This document shows, piece by piece, positions 42,904-51,766 of a stretch of 64,000 bases of DNA (positions are counted from its first letter, which is position 1; each line of letters opens with the position of its first letter). A model generated the notes under the pieces. That model saw only the letters and a list, made by a program, of their open reading frames with translations, did not search any database and was not told the origin of the DNA. Source of the DNA: Frigididesulfovibrio sp031553235. Lineage in GTDB: Bacteria; Desulfobacterota; Desulfovibrionia; Desulfovibrionales; Desulfovibrionaceae. A program made the position numbers and the translations under genes. The stretch covers positions 1 to 64,000 of the forward strand of contig JAVBLS010000005.1 in the NCBI GenBank assembly GCA_031553235.1, written 5' to 3'.

Positions 42904-44367
42904 TTAAAACTTGTACAAGAAGCCGAGTTGGGCGCGGAAGGCGTCGTCGCCGTAGCGATCCTTCCAGGCGTCGTCCATATCCAGGGTGATGTAGCCGATT
43001 TCCAGATAGGCCATGAGATTTTCGTAAATCATATACTGGTGGTCGAAGTTGATTTCCCAGGCGGCGTCATCGGTGGTCATGTACACTTTTTCGCCGCTGA
43101 TCCGGTAGGCGGAATCGGCGCCCACGGCGCCGGCCAGATCTTTGTCGTTGGTGCCGCGATAATAGGCCACGCGCAGGGTATGGCTCAGATCGTCGACAAA
43201 TCTCACGTCGGCCAGTTGCAGACCCACTCCCCAGGTACCGGCGCCGGTCTGCGAAACCGCGCCGTCAAAGCCGAAAATGTAGTTGCCGGAAAGGCCGAAA
43301 GAGGTGGCGCTGAAGCCGTCGTCCATGCCCACGGTGGGAATGCGGCCGTATTTGCCGTCTCGCACGTCGTCGGCGTCGTCGCCCGAAGACCACCAGCCGA
43401 AGACGCCGGGCACGCCCCAATCGAGCTTGTAGTCCAGCTTGGCGGTGATGAACCAGCCCCGGGTCTCGAAGTCAAAGGGAGCGCCGACGATCGCGTTGTT
43501 GTCCGCATTGCGGGTGCCCAAAAAGGAGTTGTTGCCCAGGCTGCCGTACATGACGTCCAGGCCGAAGACCAGGGGATCGAGCAAGGAGACGTTGAAGGCG
43601 CCGCCCAACCACCAGGCGCCGGCCGCTTCGTTCTGCTCATAGGCCAGGGGGCCGGTCTGGCGGTCGCGGTAGTTCAGAATATACTCGTAGACGCCCGAGC
43701 CGGAACCCACCCGCGAATAGACAAACCAGGGAGTGACGCTCCAGCCTTTGCCGGTGACCGGCAAAACCAGGCCGAACATGTCCACTTCGTCGTCCAGGCT
43801 CGGGCCGGTATGAACGGCCGAAGCATAGTCGGCGTCGTTGCGGTATTTGTCGAAGGGGCGGGCCCAGAAAGCCGTGGCCGTGAACAGGCTGCTGAACTTG
43901 TAGCTCGCGGTCACAGCGGCCACGTCGGCGCCGAACACCGGACTGGTGTAGCCGGTGCCCATGGGCAGGGCCAGATACTGCAGGCCCATGCGCACGGAAA
44001 GCTCCGTGTCGGGCACCAGAAAATCGAGATAGGCGTGCTTGGTCTCAACGTTCACGCCGTCGGCGTCCAGAGCGCCGCCGGAACCGGGGCCGGAGTTGCC
44101 GCCGCGCCCCCACCAGATATCGCCGATTTCAATCTGCACCACGCCCTGCAGATACTCGGAGGCGATGAAGTTGACCTGAACCCGCACCCGCTGTTTGGCA
44201 AAGTTGTTGTCGTCCTCGCGCTTTTTGTCGCTGTCGACCATGTTGAGGTTGTCGCCCACCCCGTAAACAAAATTGAACATGCCCTTGACCTTGAGATCAA
44301 CGGCCCAGGCCGCGCCTGCCCCGCAAACCATTGCGGCGGCAAGCAGAAAAACCGCAATACGCTTCAT
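42904..44367 (-). CDS. Outer-membrane porin, Desulfovibrio homotrimeric type (paralogue 2)
   Basis: A 487-residue porin with signal peptide MKRIAVFLLAAAMVCGAGAAWA, followed by VDLKVKGMFNFVYGVGDNLN and ending AQLGFLYKF. It shares long segments with paralogue 3 (EYLQGVVQIEIGDIWWGRGG; YFLNYRD-type loops; GVFGWWSSGDDADDVRDGKYGRIPTVGMDDGF in pieces). It forms diffusion channels in the outer membrane for small solutes. The upstream region is AT-rich; GGAGGA precedes the ATG. Differences from its neighbours concentrate in predicted loops. Confidence 0.85.
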   Translation of the reverse strand: MKRIAVFLLAAAMVCGAGAAWAVDLKVKGMFNFVYGVGDNLNMVDSDKKREDDNNFAKQRVRVQVNFIASEYLQGVVQIEIGDIWWGRGGNSGPGSGGALDADGVNVETKHAYLDFLVPDTELSVRMGLQYLALPMGTGYTSPVFGADVAAVTASYKFSSLFTATAFWARPFDKYRNDADYASAVHTGPSLDDEVDMFGLVLPVTGKGWSVTPWFVYSRVGSGSGVYEYILNYRDRQTGPLAYEQNEAAGAWWLGGAFNVSLLDPLVFGLDVMYGSLGNNSFLGTRNADNNAIVGAPFDFETRGWFITAKLDYKLDWGVPGVFGWWSSGDDADDVRDGKYGRIPTVGMDDGFSATSFGLSGNYIFGFDGAVSQTGAGTWGVGLQLADVRFVDDLSHTLRVAYYRGTNDKDLAGAVGADSAYRISGEKVYMTTDDAAWEINFDHQYMIYENLMAYLEIGYITLDMDDAWKDRYGDDAFRAQLGFLYKF

Positions 44368-44605
44368 CCGTTCCTCCTTTTCGGGGATAAAAAATAGAAA
44401 GATGATGCAACAATAATATAAATTAAAAATAACGACAATAAATTTTGCAAAAAAGCCCGAAAAAGATATTTATCACAATGGATTTAAATATTTTTTTATA
44501 TAAACAGCACGATAATATGTGTTATAAATAATTCATAAAACATATTATTAAATGAATTCATTTCGCATCGTGCCGCCCGGCCGAATTCGCATGCAAAAAA
44601 TAAAC
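44368..44605. other. AT-rich upstream region of porin 2
   Basis: About 240 bp of strongly AT-rich DNA (for example 44400-44560, with stretches such as TTTATCACAATGG and TATTTTTTTATATAAAC). It likely contains the porin 2 promoter. No gene is apparent. Confidence 0.5.
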
Positions 44606-44624
44606 GGGGCGCCCAATGCGCCCC
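44606..44624 (-). terminator. Porin terminator, copy 3
   Basis: The third identical 19-bp GGGGCGC/GCGCCCC hairpin, 33 bp after the third porin stop, followed on the minus strand by a short T-rich tract (complement of GCAAAAAATAAAC). Flanking CAGCAAGCAAG is also shared with copy 2, showing that the duplicated unit extends past the hairpin. Confidence 0.85.
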
Positions 44625-44656
44625 GTTCAGCAAGCAAGTGGAACCGAATCGTGTTT

Positions 44657-46105
44657 TTAGAACTTGTAAACGAAGCCGACTTGGCCGCGGAAGGCGTCCT
44701 TGTCGTAGTAGTCGTTCCAGTCGTCGTCCATGTCCAGAGCGATGTAGCCCAGCTCCAGGTAAACGGAGAGGTTCTCATACATCTGGTACTGGTGGTCGAA
44801 GTTGATTTCCCAGGCCGCGTCTTTGCTGGTCATGTAGATGTTCTCACCGCTGATGGGGTAAGCGCCGATGCCGGCCAGGTCGCCGTCGTTGGTGCCGCGG
44901 TAGTAGGCCACGCGGATGGTGTGGCTCAGGTCTTCAATGAAGCTGATGTCGGCGATCTGCAGGCCGATGCCCCAGGTGCCGACCATGGTTTCGCTGACCG
45001 CGGTGTCCACGCCGTAGATGCTGCCGGTGGTGCCGAAGCTGGTGGCGGCAAAGCCGTCGTCCATGCCCACGGTCGGGATGCGGCCGTATTTGCCGTCGGC
45101 CACGTCGTCGTAATCGTCGCCCGAAGACCACCAGCCGAAGATGCCGGGCACGCCCCAGTCAAGCTTGTAGTTGATGTTGGCCGCGATGAACCAGCCCTTG
45201 GTCTCAAAGTCAAAGGGCTTGTCGGCAAAGCGATCGCCGTCATAATAGCCGGCAAAGCTGTTGTTGCCCAGGCTGCCGTACATGACGTCCAGGCCGAAGG
45301 TCAGGGGGTCGAACATGCTCAGGCTGAAGGCGCCGCCCAGCCACCAGGCGTTGGCGGACTCGTTCTGGTCATAAGCCAGACTATCCATACCCGCGTCGTC
45401 CAGATAGCCCTGATAGTTCAGGATGTATTCGTAGATGCCGGAGGCGGAGCCCACACGGGAGTATACGAACCAGGGGGTCACCGACCAGCCGTCGCCGGTG
45501 ATCGGGGCCACCAGACCGAACATGTCGACTTCGTCGTCCAGACTGCCGCCGTTGTAATTGCTGTAGTCGCTGTCGTTGCGATACTGGTCGAAGGGACGGG
45601 CCCAGAAGGCGGTCAGGGCGAACATGTCGTTGAACTTGTAGCTGGCGACCACGCCGGCCACGTCGGCGCCGAACACCGGGTTGCAGTAGCCCGTGCCCAT
45701 GGGCAGGGAGAGGTACTGCAGACCCATGCGCACGGAAAGATCCGTGTTGGGCACCAGGAAGTCAAGGTAGGCGTGCTTGGTCTCGATGTTCACGCCGTCG
45801 GCGTCGAGGGCGCCGCCGGAACCGCGGCCGGACGTGCCGCCGCGACCCCACCAGATGTCGCCGATTTCAAACATCACCACGCCCTGCAGGTATTCGGACG
45901 CGATGAAGTTGACCTGGGTGCGCACCCGCTGGCGGGCATAGAAGTTGTCGGCTTCACGATCGTCTTCGTTGTCGCGGAAACCGAGGTTGTCGCCGACCCC
46001 ATACACAAAGTTGAACGAGCCCTTGACCTTCACATCGACGGCCTGGGCCGCTCCCGCGCCGAGAACCATGGCTGCGGCGAGCAGAAGGGTAACAATGCGT
46101 TTCAT
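44657..46105 (-). CDS. Outer-membrane porin, Desulfovibrio homotrimeric type (paralogue 3)
   Basis: A 482-residue porin with signal peptide MKRIVTLLLAAAMVLGAGAAQA, mature start VDVKVKGSFNFVYGVGDNLG and C-terminal GQVGFVYKF. It is the upstream copy in the direction of transcription and resembles paralogue 2 most closely. A promoter with TATAAA lies at 46146..46151. AGGAGG lies 6 bases before the ATG. The tandem array with separate terminators suggests three monocistronic, separately controlled genes, perhaps for surface variation or different solutes. Confidence 0.87.
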   Translation of the reverse strand: MKRIVTLLLAAAMVLGAGAAQAVDVKVKGSFNFVYGVGDNLGFRDNEDDREADNFYARQRVRTQVNFIASEYLQGVVMFEIGDIWWGRGGTSGRGSGGALDADGVNIETKHAYLDFLVPNTDLSVRMGLQYLSLPMGTGYCNPVFGADVAGVVASYKFNDMFALTAFWARPFDQYRNDSDYSNYNGGSLDDEVDMFGLVAPITGDGWSVTPWFVYSRVGSASGIYEYILNYQGYLDDAGMDSLAYDQNESANAWWLGGAFSLSMFDPLTFGLDVMYGSLGNNSFAGYYDGDRFADKPFDFETKGWFIAANINYKLDWGVPGIFGWWSSGDDYDDVADGKYGRIPTVGMDDGFAATSFGTTGSIYGVDTAVSETMVGTWGIGLQIADISFIEDLSHTIRVAYYRGTNDGDLAGIGAYPISGENIYMTSKDAAWEINFDHQYQMYENLSVYLELGYIALDMDDDWNDYYDKDAFRGQVGFVYKF

Positions 46106-46145
46106 GCTTTCCTCCTTTTTGCAAGTATGAAACTCTAGAGACTTC

Positions 46146-46172
46146 TTTATACGCAGCCGGGAGCTTTGGCAA
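46146..46172 (-). promoter_or_regulatory. Candidate promoter of porin paralogue 3
   Basis: On the minus strand TTGCCA (46172..46167) and TATAAA (46151..46146) are 15 bp apart. This gives a leader of about 35 bases that contains the AGGAGG ribosome binding site. Confidence 0.45.
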
Positions 46173-46253
46173 GGGTTTTTGTAAAAAATTTTTTACTGAA
46201 CTATTTTTTATTTTTTTCTCATTCTCCGGCAACAATTTTCATGATTCCTATGA

Positions 46254-46293
46254 ATGGAGCGGATTTGCCGGTAAACAGGCAAATCCGCTCCAT
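46254..46293. terminator. Long perfect hairpin downstream of gpsA
   Basis: A perfect 16-bp stem (ATGGAGCGGATTTGCC and complement) with an 8-base loop, about 38 bp after the gpsA stop. There is no immediate T-run on the minus strand. The arm sequence GGAGCGGATTTGCCGGT closely matches a palindrome half at 61456, so it may be a member of the palindromic element family as well as a terminator. Confidence 0.55.
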
Positions 46294-46331
46294 CTTCTTC
46301 CGGCCTGTCGGCCGTGGCATGGGACAAATTT

Positions 46332-47315
46332 TTATTCTTCGCGCAAGGCCCTGGCCATCAGCTCGCCGGCCAGGCGCACCGGGTCGATTTCCCCTGAAAG
46401 CAAGCGGCTCATGGCTTCTGCCACAGGGAGCTCCAGGCAGGCTCGCCGGGCCAGATCGCAGGCCGCCCGGGTGGTGTAGACGCCTTCGGCCACCATATGC
46501 ATAGAATTAAGAATATCGTTTATCATCTCTCCACTGCCCAAACGCAGGCCAACCTGCCGATTGCGCGAAAGATCACCGGTGCAGGTCAATACCAGATCAC
46601 CCATGCCCGACAGGCCCATGAATGTGCCGGGCTGTGCCCCCAAAGCCGTGCCCAGCCGGCTCATTTCGGCCAGGCCCCGGGTGATCAGCGCCGCCCTGGC
46701 GCTGTCGCCCAGCCCCATGCCGTCGCAGACGCCGGCAGCCAGGGCGATGACGTTTTTCAGGGCTCCGCCCAGTTCCACGCCAATCACGTCGGGGCTGGAG
46801 TAAACCCGAAAAAGGCCCGAAGCCAGTTCATGGCGCAACCGCTCCCCGAGTTCCCGGTCAGAGGCGGCCAAAACCACGGCCGTGGGCTTGCCCCGCACCA
46901 CCTCGCGGGCAAAGGAAGGGCCGGAAAGAACCGCATAGCGGCACCCCGGCACAACGCTTTGGGCCACTTCGGACATGCGGTTGAGGGTCTTCTCCTCTAT
47001 GCCCTTGCTCGCGCAGACAAAGACCGGCGCGGCCGGCAACAGGGGCAGCAGCCCGCTCAAGGTCGCGCGCATATGCCGGCAGGGCACGGCCAGAATAAAA
47101 ATTTCCGCTCCGGCAAGGGCTTCGGCCGGCTCGTGGGCGGCCCGCAACCTGGGACTCAAGGCCAGACCGGGCAGATAGCGCTCGTTGCGCCCGCCGGCAA
47201 TTTCCCGCGCTCTTTCCGGATCGCGCGCCCAGATGATCGTCTCATGCCCGCCCTCGGCCAAAACGTGGCCCAGGCCGGTGCCCCAACTGCCGCCTCCAAT
47301 AATCGCAATGCGCAT
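46332..47315 (-). CDS. gpsA: NAD(P)H-dependent glycerol-3-phosphate dehydrogenase
   Basis: The 327-residue enzyme reduces dihydroxyacetone phosphate to sn-glycerol 3-phosphate for phospholipid synthesis. The NAD-binding motif is IGGGSWGTGLG near the N-terminus; the catalytic lysine lies in GGALKNVIALAAG, and GLSGMGDLVLTCTGDLSRNR is the substrate-binding signature. ATG 47315 is chosen because GGAGG lies 5 bases upstream and the Rossmann motif starts directly; the open frame extends far upstream without homology. It is divergent from the glycerate kinase gene. Confidence 0.95.
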   Translation of the reverse strand: MRIAIIGGGSWGTGLGHVLAEGGHETIIWARDPERAREIAGGRNERYLPGLALSPRLRAAHEPAEALAGAEIFILAVPCRHMRATLSGLLPLLPAAPVFVCASKGIEEKTLNRMSEVAQSVVPGCRYAVLSGPSFAREVVRGKPTAVVLAASDRELGERLRHELASGLFRVYSSPDVIGVELGGALKNVIALAAGVCDGMGLGDSARAALITRGLAEMSRLGTALGAQPGTFMGLSGMGDLVLTCTGDLSRNRQVGLRLGSGEMINDILNSMHMVAEGVYTTRAACDLARRACLELPVAEAMSRLLSGEIDPVRLAGELMARALREE

Positions 47316-47445
47316 GGTATCCTCCGTAAGCCTTCCCTCTAACCGGTTTCCCCTTCGATTGCCAGTACGGGCCGAAGGGCCGCGGACGCGCCGACTCTTT
47401 ACTGTCGGGACGATTTGTGCTGCAACAGGCAAACAAGGAGACGCC

Positions 47446-48618
47446 ATGCGTATGCTCATTGCCCCCGACTCCTTCAAAGGGAGCCTCACGGCCCTGGAAG
47501 CCGCCCGCCGTATGGCCGAGGGCGCGGCCCGCGTTTTTCCCACGGCGCGTCTGGACCTCGTACCCTTGGCCGACGGCGGCGAAGGCACCGTGGACGCCCT
47601 GATCGAGGCCACGGCCGGCCTGCCCCGGGTGTTCACCGCCCGCGATCCCCTGGGCCGGCCGATACGGGCCGTCTGGGGCCTGCTGGGCGATGGCCGCGGC
47701 GCGGTGGTCGAAACCTCCGCCGCTTCCGGCCTAACCCTTCTCGGACCGGGCGAGCGCGACGCCTGCCGCGCCTCCACATACGGCACCGGCGAACTGATTT
47801 TGGCGGCCCTGACCGCCCTGCACCAGGCCGGGCCGCATGATGCCCCGCCCCGGCTGATCATCGGTCTGGGGGGCAGCGCCACCAACGACGCGGGCACCGG
47901 CGCCCTGTCCGCTCTGGGCGTGCGCTTTCTGGACCAACGCGGCCGGGAACTGCCCCCCGGCGGCGAGGCCCTGGCGAGGCTTGTCCGCATCGACGCCTCG
48001 GGCATGCACCCCTTGGTGGCCCGGACCAAAATTTACGCTGCCTGCGACGTGGATAATCCCCTGTGCGGCCCGCGCGGCGCCTCGGCCGTGTTCGGCCCGC
48101 AAAAGGGCGCGGACCCGGCGGCGGTGGCCCGCCTGGACGCCGCCCTGGCGGTGTTCGCGGCCAAGGCCCGTGAAGCCACCGGCCTGGATTGCGACGCCTG
48201 GCCCGGGGCCGGCGCGGCCGGCGGCTTTGGCGCCGGCCTGCTCTTTTTCGCCGGGGCTCGCCTGACTTCGGGCGCAAAGCTGATTATGCGGGCTGTGGAT
48301 TTTGAGTCCCGCGTGGCCGAGGCCGACCTGGTGCTCACCGGCGAAGGGCTGACCGACGGCCAGTCGGCCGGGGGCAAAGTGCCGCAGGCCGTCGGCCTTG
48401 CGGCCAAGGCCCTGGGCAAACCGGCGGTCTGCCTGTCCGGCGCGCTCGGTCCGGGGGCGGAGGCGCTTCTGGACCACGGCATCGACGCTCTGGCTTCGGC
48501 CGTGCCCGCGCCCATTGCCTTAAATGAATGCATGGACCGGGCCGGAGAGCTGCTTACCCAAGCCTCCGAGCGGCTTTGCCGGCTCTTGGCCGTCGGCGGT
48601 AGACTGCATCTGGTATAA
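47446..48618 (+). CDS. Glycerate kinase (GarK/GlxK family)
   Basis: A 390-residue kinase forming 2-phosphoglycerate from glycerate. Family features are MLIAPDSFKGSLTALEAARRMAEG, LADGGEGTVDAL, LIIGLGGSATNDAGTGALSALG and the C-terminal EGLTDGQSAGGKVPQAVG. ATG 47446 has AAGGAG 5 bases upstream; earlier in-frame starts overlap gpsA on the other strand. No glyoxylate or tartronate genes lie nearby, so its pathway context is unclear. Confidence 0.92.
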   Translation: MRMLIAPDSFKGSLTALEAARRMAEGAARVFPTARLDLVPLADGGEGTVDALIEATAGLPRVFTARDPLGRPIRAVWGLLGDGRGAVVETSAASGLTLLGPGERDACRASTYGTGELILAALTALHQAGPHDAPPRLIIGLGGSATNDAGTGALSALGVRFLDQRGRELPPGGEALARLVRIDASGMHPLVARTKIYAACDVDNPLCGPRGASAVFGPQKGADPAAVARLDAALAVFAAKAREATGLDCDAWPGAGAAGGFGAGLLFFAGARLTSGAKLIMRAVDFESRVAEADLVLTGEGLTDGQSAGGKVPQAVGLAAKALGKPAVCLSGALGPGAEALLDHGIDALASAVPAPIALNECMDRAGELLTQASERLCRLLAVGGRLHLV

Positions 48619-48673
48619 AACACGTTTTATGCTTCGAAATTCGGACCGGCAGCTTTCTATTCATTTAAAATAC

Positions 48674-48702
48674 TTGCTCGACAACAGTCCACAGGCTATA
48701 GT
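48674..48702 (+). promoter_or_regulatory. Candidate promoter of the HD-GYP gene
   Basis: TTGCTC (48674..48679) and TATAGT (48697..48702) are separated by 17 bp, about 60 bp upstream of the HD-GYP ATG. This is a good match to a housekeeping promoter. Confidence 0.5.
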
Positions 48703-48762
48703 GTGAAGATGAGTTAATTAATATATCCATGATATCATGTTATTCAAAAAAGGCGGTGCGCC

Positions 48763-51690
48763 ATGCCTTCGCACAATCCGCGGCAAAAAGCGCCCAGGCG
48801 CTTCCGGCTGCAGGAGCATCTGGGGCTGCTCTTCACCGTCCTGGTGCTGGCCAGCGGTCTGGCCATCGCCTATGCGGGCTACCGTATGACGGCCCGCACG
48901 GCCATCTCCGCCGTTAACCACCTGGCGGACAGCGTCAGCCGCACGGTTGCAAGCGAGACCACCAATTCCGTGCGCCTGCCGGTCCAGGCCTTTGTTTCCC
49001 TACTGGTCCAGGGCGAGCTCCCGGCCGCCCAAAACCTGCAGGAACGGCTGGCCGTATTGCCCGCCCTGCAGGATATTCTCAACGTCTACCCCATTGTGGA
49101 GGCGGCCTACGCGGGCTATGCCGACGGCGGCTTCTTTCTTGTCCGTCCCCTGCGCACTCCGTCCGCCCTGGCCTCATTCGATGCCCCGGCGGACACCGCC
49201 CTGCTCGTCCAAAGCAATGACCCGGCCGGGAACACCTTCCGCGCCGAGTACCTCTTTTATGATCGGGATCTGCGTCTGCTGGAACGCCGTCCCCAAACAT
49301 ACACCGGGTTCGACCCTCGCAATCGCCCCTGGTACAGGGAAGCCGCGCAGGAACGCCGGCTGATTTCCGGTGCGCCCTATGTCTTCTTCACCACGCAGGA
49401 AATCGGCACCACCTTTGCCCAGAATGCCGGCGGCGGCGCCGTGGTCGGTGCGGATATCGGACTTTCGCGCCTCTCCAAAGTTCTGGCGGCGGAACTGCCG
49501 AGCAAGGGCGCCCAGATCGTTCTCTTCCGGCCCGACGGCAGTCTGGTCGCCGCCGCGGACGGCATGCTCGTCCAGGATGGAAGAACCCTGCGTCTGCGCG
49601 TGCCCGGAGAATTTCCGGATGTCGTGCGCCTGGGCATGCAGGCCTACCGGGAAGGCCGGCGCGGCCGGTTCCCGCAGGCCGACGCGGTCGGTCGGGGCTG
49701 GGAGTTGTCTGTGCAGGAGTTCAGTTTCTCCGACGCGGCCAAGAACGTTTTGCTTCTGGCCGTGCCCAGGGACGAAATTCTGGCCGACGCCATGCTCTTT
49801 GTGCGCTGGACCGCGCTGATCACCCTGGGTGTTTTACTCTTTTCCATCCCGGTGATCTGGCTGGCGGCCCGGGCCATTGCCCGGCCCTTGGGCGCCTTGG
49901 CGGACAAGGCGCGCCGCATTGAGGAGTTCCATCTGGACGAGGTCGAAGAAAACATCCACTCGGGCGTCACGGAGATCCATACCCTGTCCCAAGGCATGCA
50001 CCGCATGCAGGACAACATCAAGAAATTCCTTTCGATCACCGGCGCCATCAGCGCCGAACGCGACTTCCATCTGCTTCTGGAACGGGTGCTGCGCGAGACC
50101 CTGGATGTGGCCGCGGCCGACGGCGGTATGGTCGCCCTGCTGGATGAAGAACGCAACTGCTTCAAAGAAGGCAGCGCCTGTTGGCTGGAGCGAAGCAACG
50201 GCCGTATGGCCCAGTGCCGGATGCTCGACTGCGCCGAGCCCGACATCACCCTTCCCCCTTACCAGGCCCTGCAGGCCGATGATTTTGTCCGTACCGCCAT
50301 CACCCGTGAGGATCGCCGCAGTACCGTCGATTTTCTGGCCCCCGGTTTTGGCGATCCCGACATCGTTCAGGTGGACGTGCTTTGCCTGCCGCTGCGCGAC
50401 CGCATGGGACAAAACCTGGGCGTGCTGGCTCTGTTCAAGGCCATGGCGCCCGGCTCCAACTCCTTTCAGGACGCGCAGGTGGCTTTCATCAAGGCCCTGG
50501 CCGGCACCGCCGCCATCGCCCTGGAAAACCAGAGCCTGCTCAAAGCCCAGCGTGACCTGCGCGACGCCCTGGTACATATTTTGGCCGGGGCCATCGACGC
50601 CAAGTCGCCCTATACCGGCGGGCACTGCCAGCGCGTGCCGATCATCTTCCAGATGCTGGCCAAGGCGGCCTGCGACGTCACGGAAGGGCCGCTCAAAGAC
50701 TACACCCTCACCCCGGACAACTGGGAAGAGGCCCGGTTGGCCGCCTGGCTGCATGACTGCGGCAAGGTGACCACGCCGGAATATGTGGTGGACAAGGCCA
50801 CCAAGCTGGAGACCATCTGCGATCGCATCCACGAGGTCCGCACCCGTTTTGAAGTACTCAAACGCGATGCGGAAATCGCGAGCCTGCAGGCCGTGGCCGA
50901 CGGGGCCGACGCCGAGGCGGAGGAGCGGAAGCTGGAAGAATCCCTGCGCGCCCTGGACGACGACTTCGCCTTTGTGGCCGGCTGCAACATCGGCGGGGAG
51001 TTCATGGATGACGCGGCTTTGGAGCGCCTTGAAGCCATAGGCAAACGCAGCTGGCTGCGCACCCTGGACAACCGCCTGGGCGTCTCACGCGATGAACTGG
51101 CCCGCATGGAACACGCCCCTGCCGAGCCGCTCCCGGCTCGCGAGCCCCTGCTTCGGGACGCGCCGGAGCACATCATCAAGCGGGGGGAGAAAGACAAGAT
51201 GCCGCCGGACAACCCCTGGGGCTTTAAGATGGACGTGCCCGAGGCCCTGTACAACCGGGGTGAACTGCACAACCTGCGCATCCGCCGGGGCACCCTGAAC
51301 GACGAAGAGCGCTACAAAATCAACGATCACATCATCCAAACCATCATCATGCTGAAAAAGCTGCCGCTGCCCAGGCAGTTGCGCGATATTCCGGAAATCG
51401 CCGGCGCGCACCACGAGACCATGGACGGCAAGGGATACCCCAGGCGGCTTTTCCGTGAAGACATGGGCTGGAGCGCCCGGATGATGGCCATTGCCGACAT
51501 CTTTGAAGCCCTGACCGCTTCGGATCGCCCCTACAAACCGGGCAAGACTCTTTCGGAAGCCCTGAAAATCATGAAAGAATTCCACGACCGCCATCATATC
51601 GACCCGGATCTTTACGCGCTGTTCCTCAAAGCGGATATCCCGCACCAATACGCAGCAGAGCACCTGCGCCCCGAGCAGATCGACGTCTGA
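48763..51690 (+). CDS. Membrane sensor HD-GYP c-di-GMP phosphodiesterase (dCache-HAMP-GAF-HD-GYP)
   Basis: A 975-residue protein. A first membrane helix at about 20-42 and a second at about 345-367 flank a periplasmic sensor of Cache type (LFYDRDLRLLERRPQTYTGFDPRNRPWYREA). A HAMP-like linker and a GAF domain (about 440-590) follow. The HD-GYP domain has WLHDCGKVTTPEY (about residue 664) and HHETMDGKGYP (about 882), so the catalytic HD and GYP motifs are intact. About 150 extra residues separate the HD and HHE motifs compared with minimal HD-GYP domains. It should hydrolyse c-di-GMP in response to a periplasmic ligand. The PilZ protein at 23910 is a possible downstream receptor. Confidence 0.9.
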   Translation: MPSHNPRQKAPRRFRLQEHLGLLFTVLVLASGLAIAYAGYRMTARTAISAVNHLADSVSRTVASETTNSVRLPVQAFVSLLVQGELPAAQNLQERLAVLPALQDILNVYPIVEAAYAGYADGGFFLVRPLRTPSALASFDAPADTALLVQSNDPAGNTFRAEYLFYDRDLRLLERRPQTYTGFDPRNRPWYREAAQERRLISGAPYVFFTTQEIGTTFAQNAGGGAVVGADIGLSRLSKVLAAELPSKGAQIVLFRPDGSLVAAADGMLVQDGRTLRLRVPGEFPDVVRLGMQAYREGRRGRFPQADAVGRGWELSVQEFSFSDAAKNVLLLAVPRDEILADAMLFVRWTALITLGVLLFSIPVIWLAARAIARPLGALADKARRIEEFHLDEVEENIHSGVTEIHTLSQGMHRMQDNIKKFLSITGAISAERDFHLLLERVLRETLDVAAADGGMVALLDEERNCFKEGSACWLERSNGRMAQCRMLDCAEPDITLPPYQALQADDFVRTAITREDRRSTVDFLAPGFGDPDIVQVDVLCLPLRDRMGQNLGVLALFKAMAPGSNSFQDAQVAFIKALAGTAAIALENQSLLKAQRDLRDALVHILAGAIDAKSPYTGGHCQRVPIIFQMLAKAACDVTEGPLKDYTLTPDNWEEARLAAWLHDCGKVTTPEYVVDKATKLETICDRIHEVRTRFEVLKRDAEIASLQAVADGADAEAEERKLEESLRALDDDFAFVAGCNIGGEFMDDAALERLEAIGKRSWLRTLDNRLGVSRDELARMEHAPAEPLPAREPLLRDAPEHIIKRGEKDKMPPDNPWGFKMDVPEALYNRGELHNLRIRRGTLNDEERYKINDHIIQTIIMLKKLPLPRQLRDIPEIAGAHHETMDGKGYPRRLFREDMGWSARMMAIADIFEALTASDRPYKPGKTLSEALKIMKEFHDRHHIDPDLYALFLKADIPHQYAAEHLRPEQIDV

Positions 51691-51710
51691 TCGCCGGACC
51701 GCAAAGAGAG

Positions 51711-51745
51711 AACGCCGGAGCGGCCTCATGGCCCGCTCCGGCGTT
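51711..51745. terminator. Hairpin between HD-GYP gene and galU
   Basis: A perfect 13-bp stem (AACGCCGGAGCGG and complement) with a 9-base loop between two convergent genes. T-runs are poor on both sides, so it may act bidirectionally but with uncertain strength. Confidence 0.6.
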
Positions 51746-51766
51746 GCAGTATAAAGCCGAGCTGTT

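Noticed and set aside
44552..46138. Long plus-strand open frame opposite porin 3
   Set aside because: The opposite strand encodes a porin with signal peptide and terminal Phe. The plus frame is a Val/His/Ala-rich shadow; similar shadows lie opposite porin 2.
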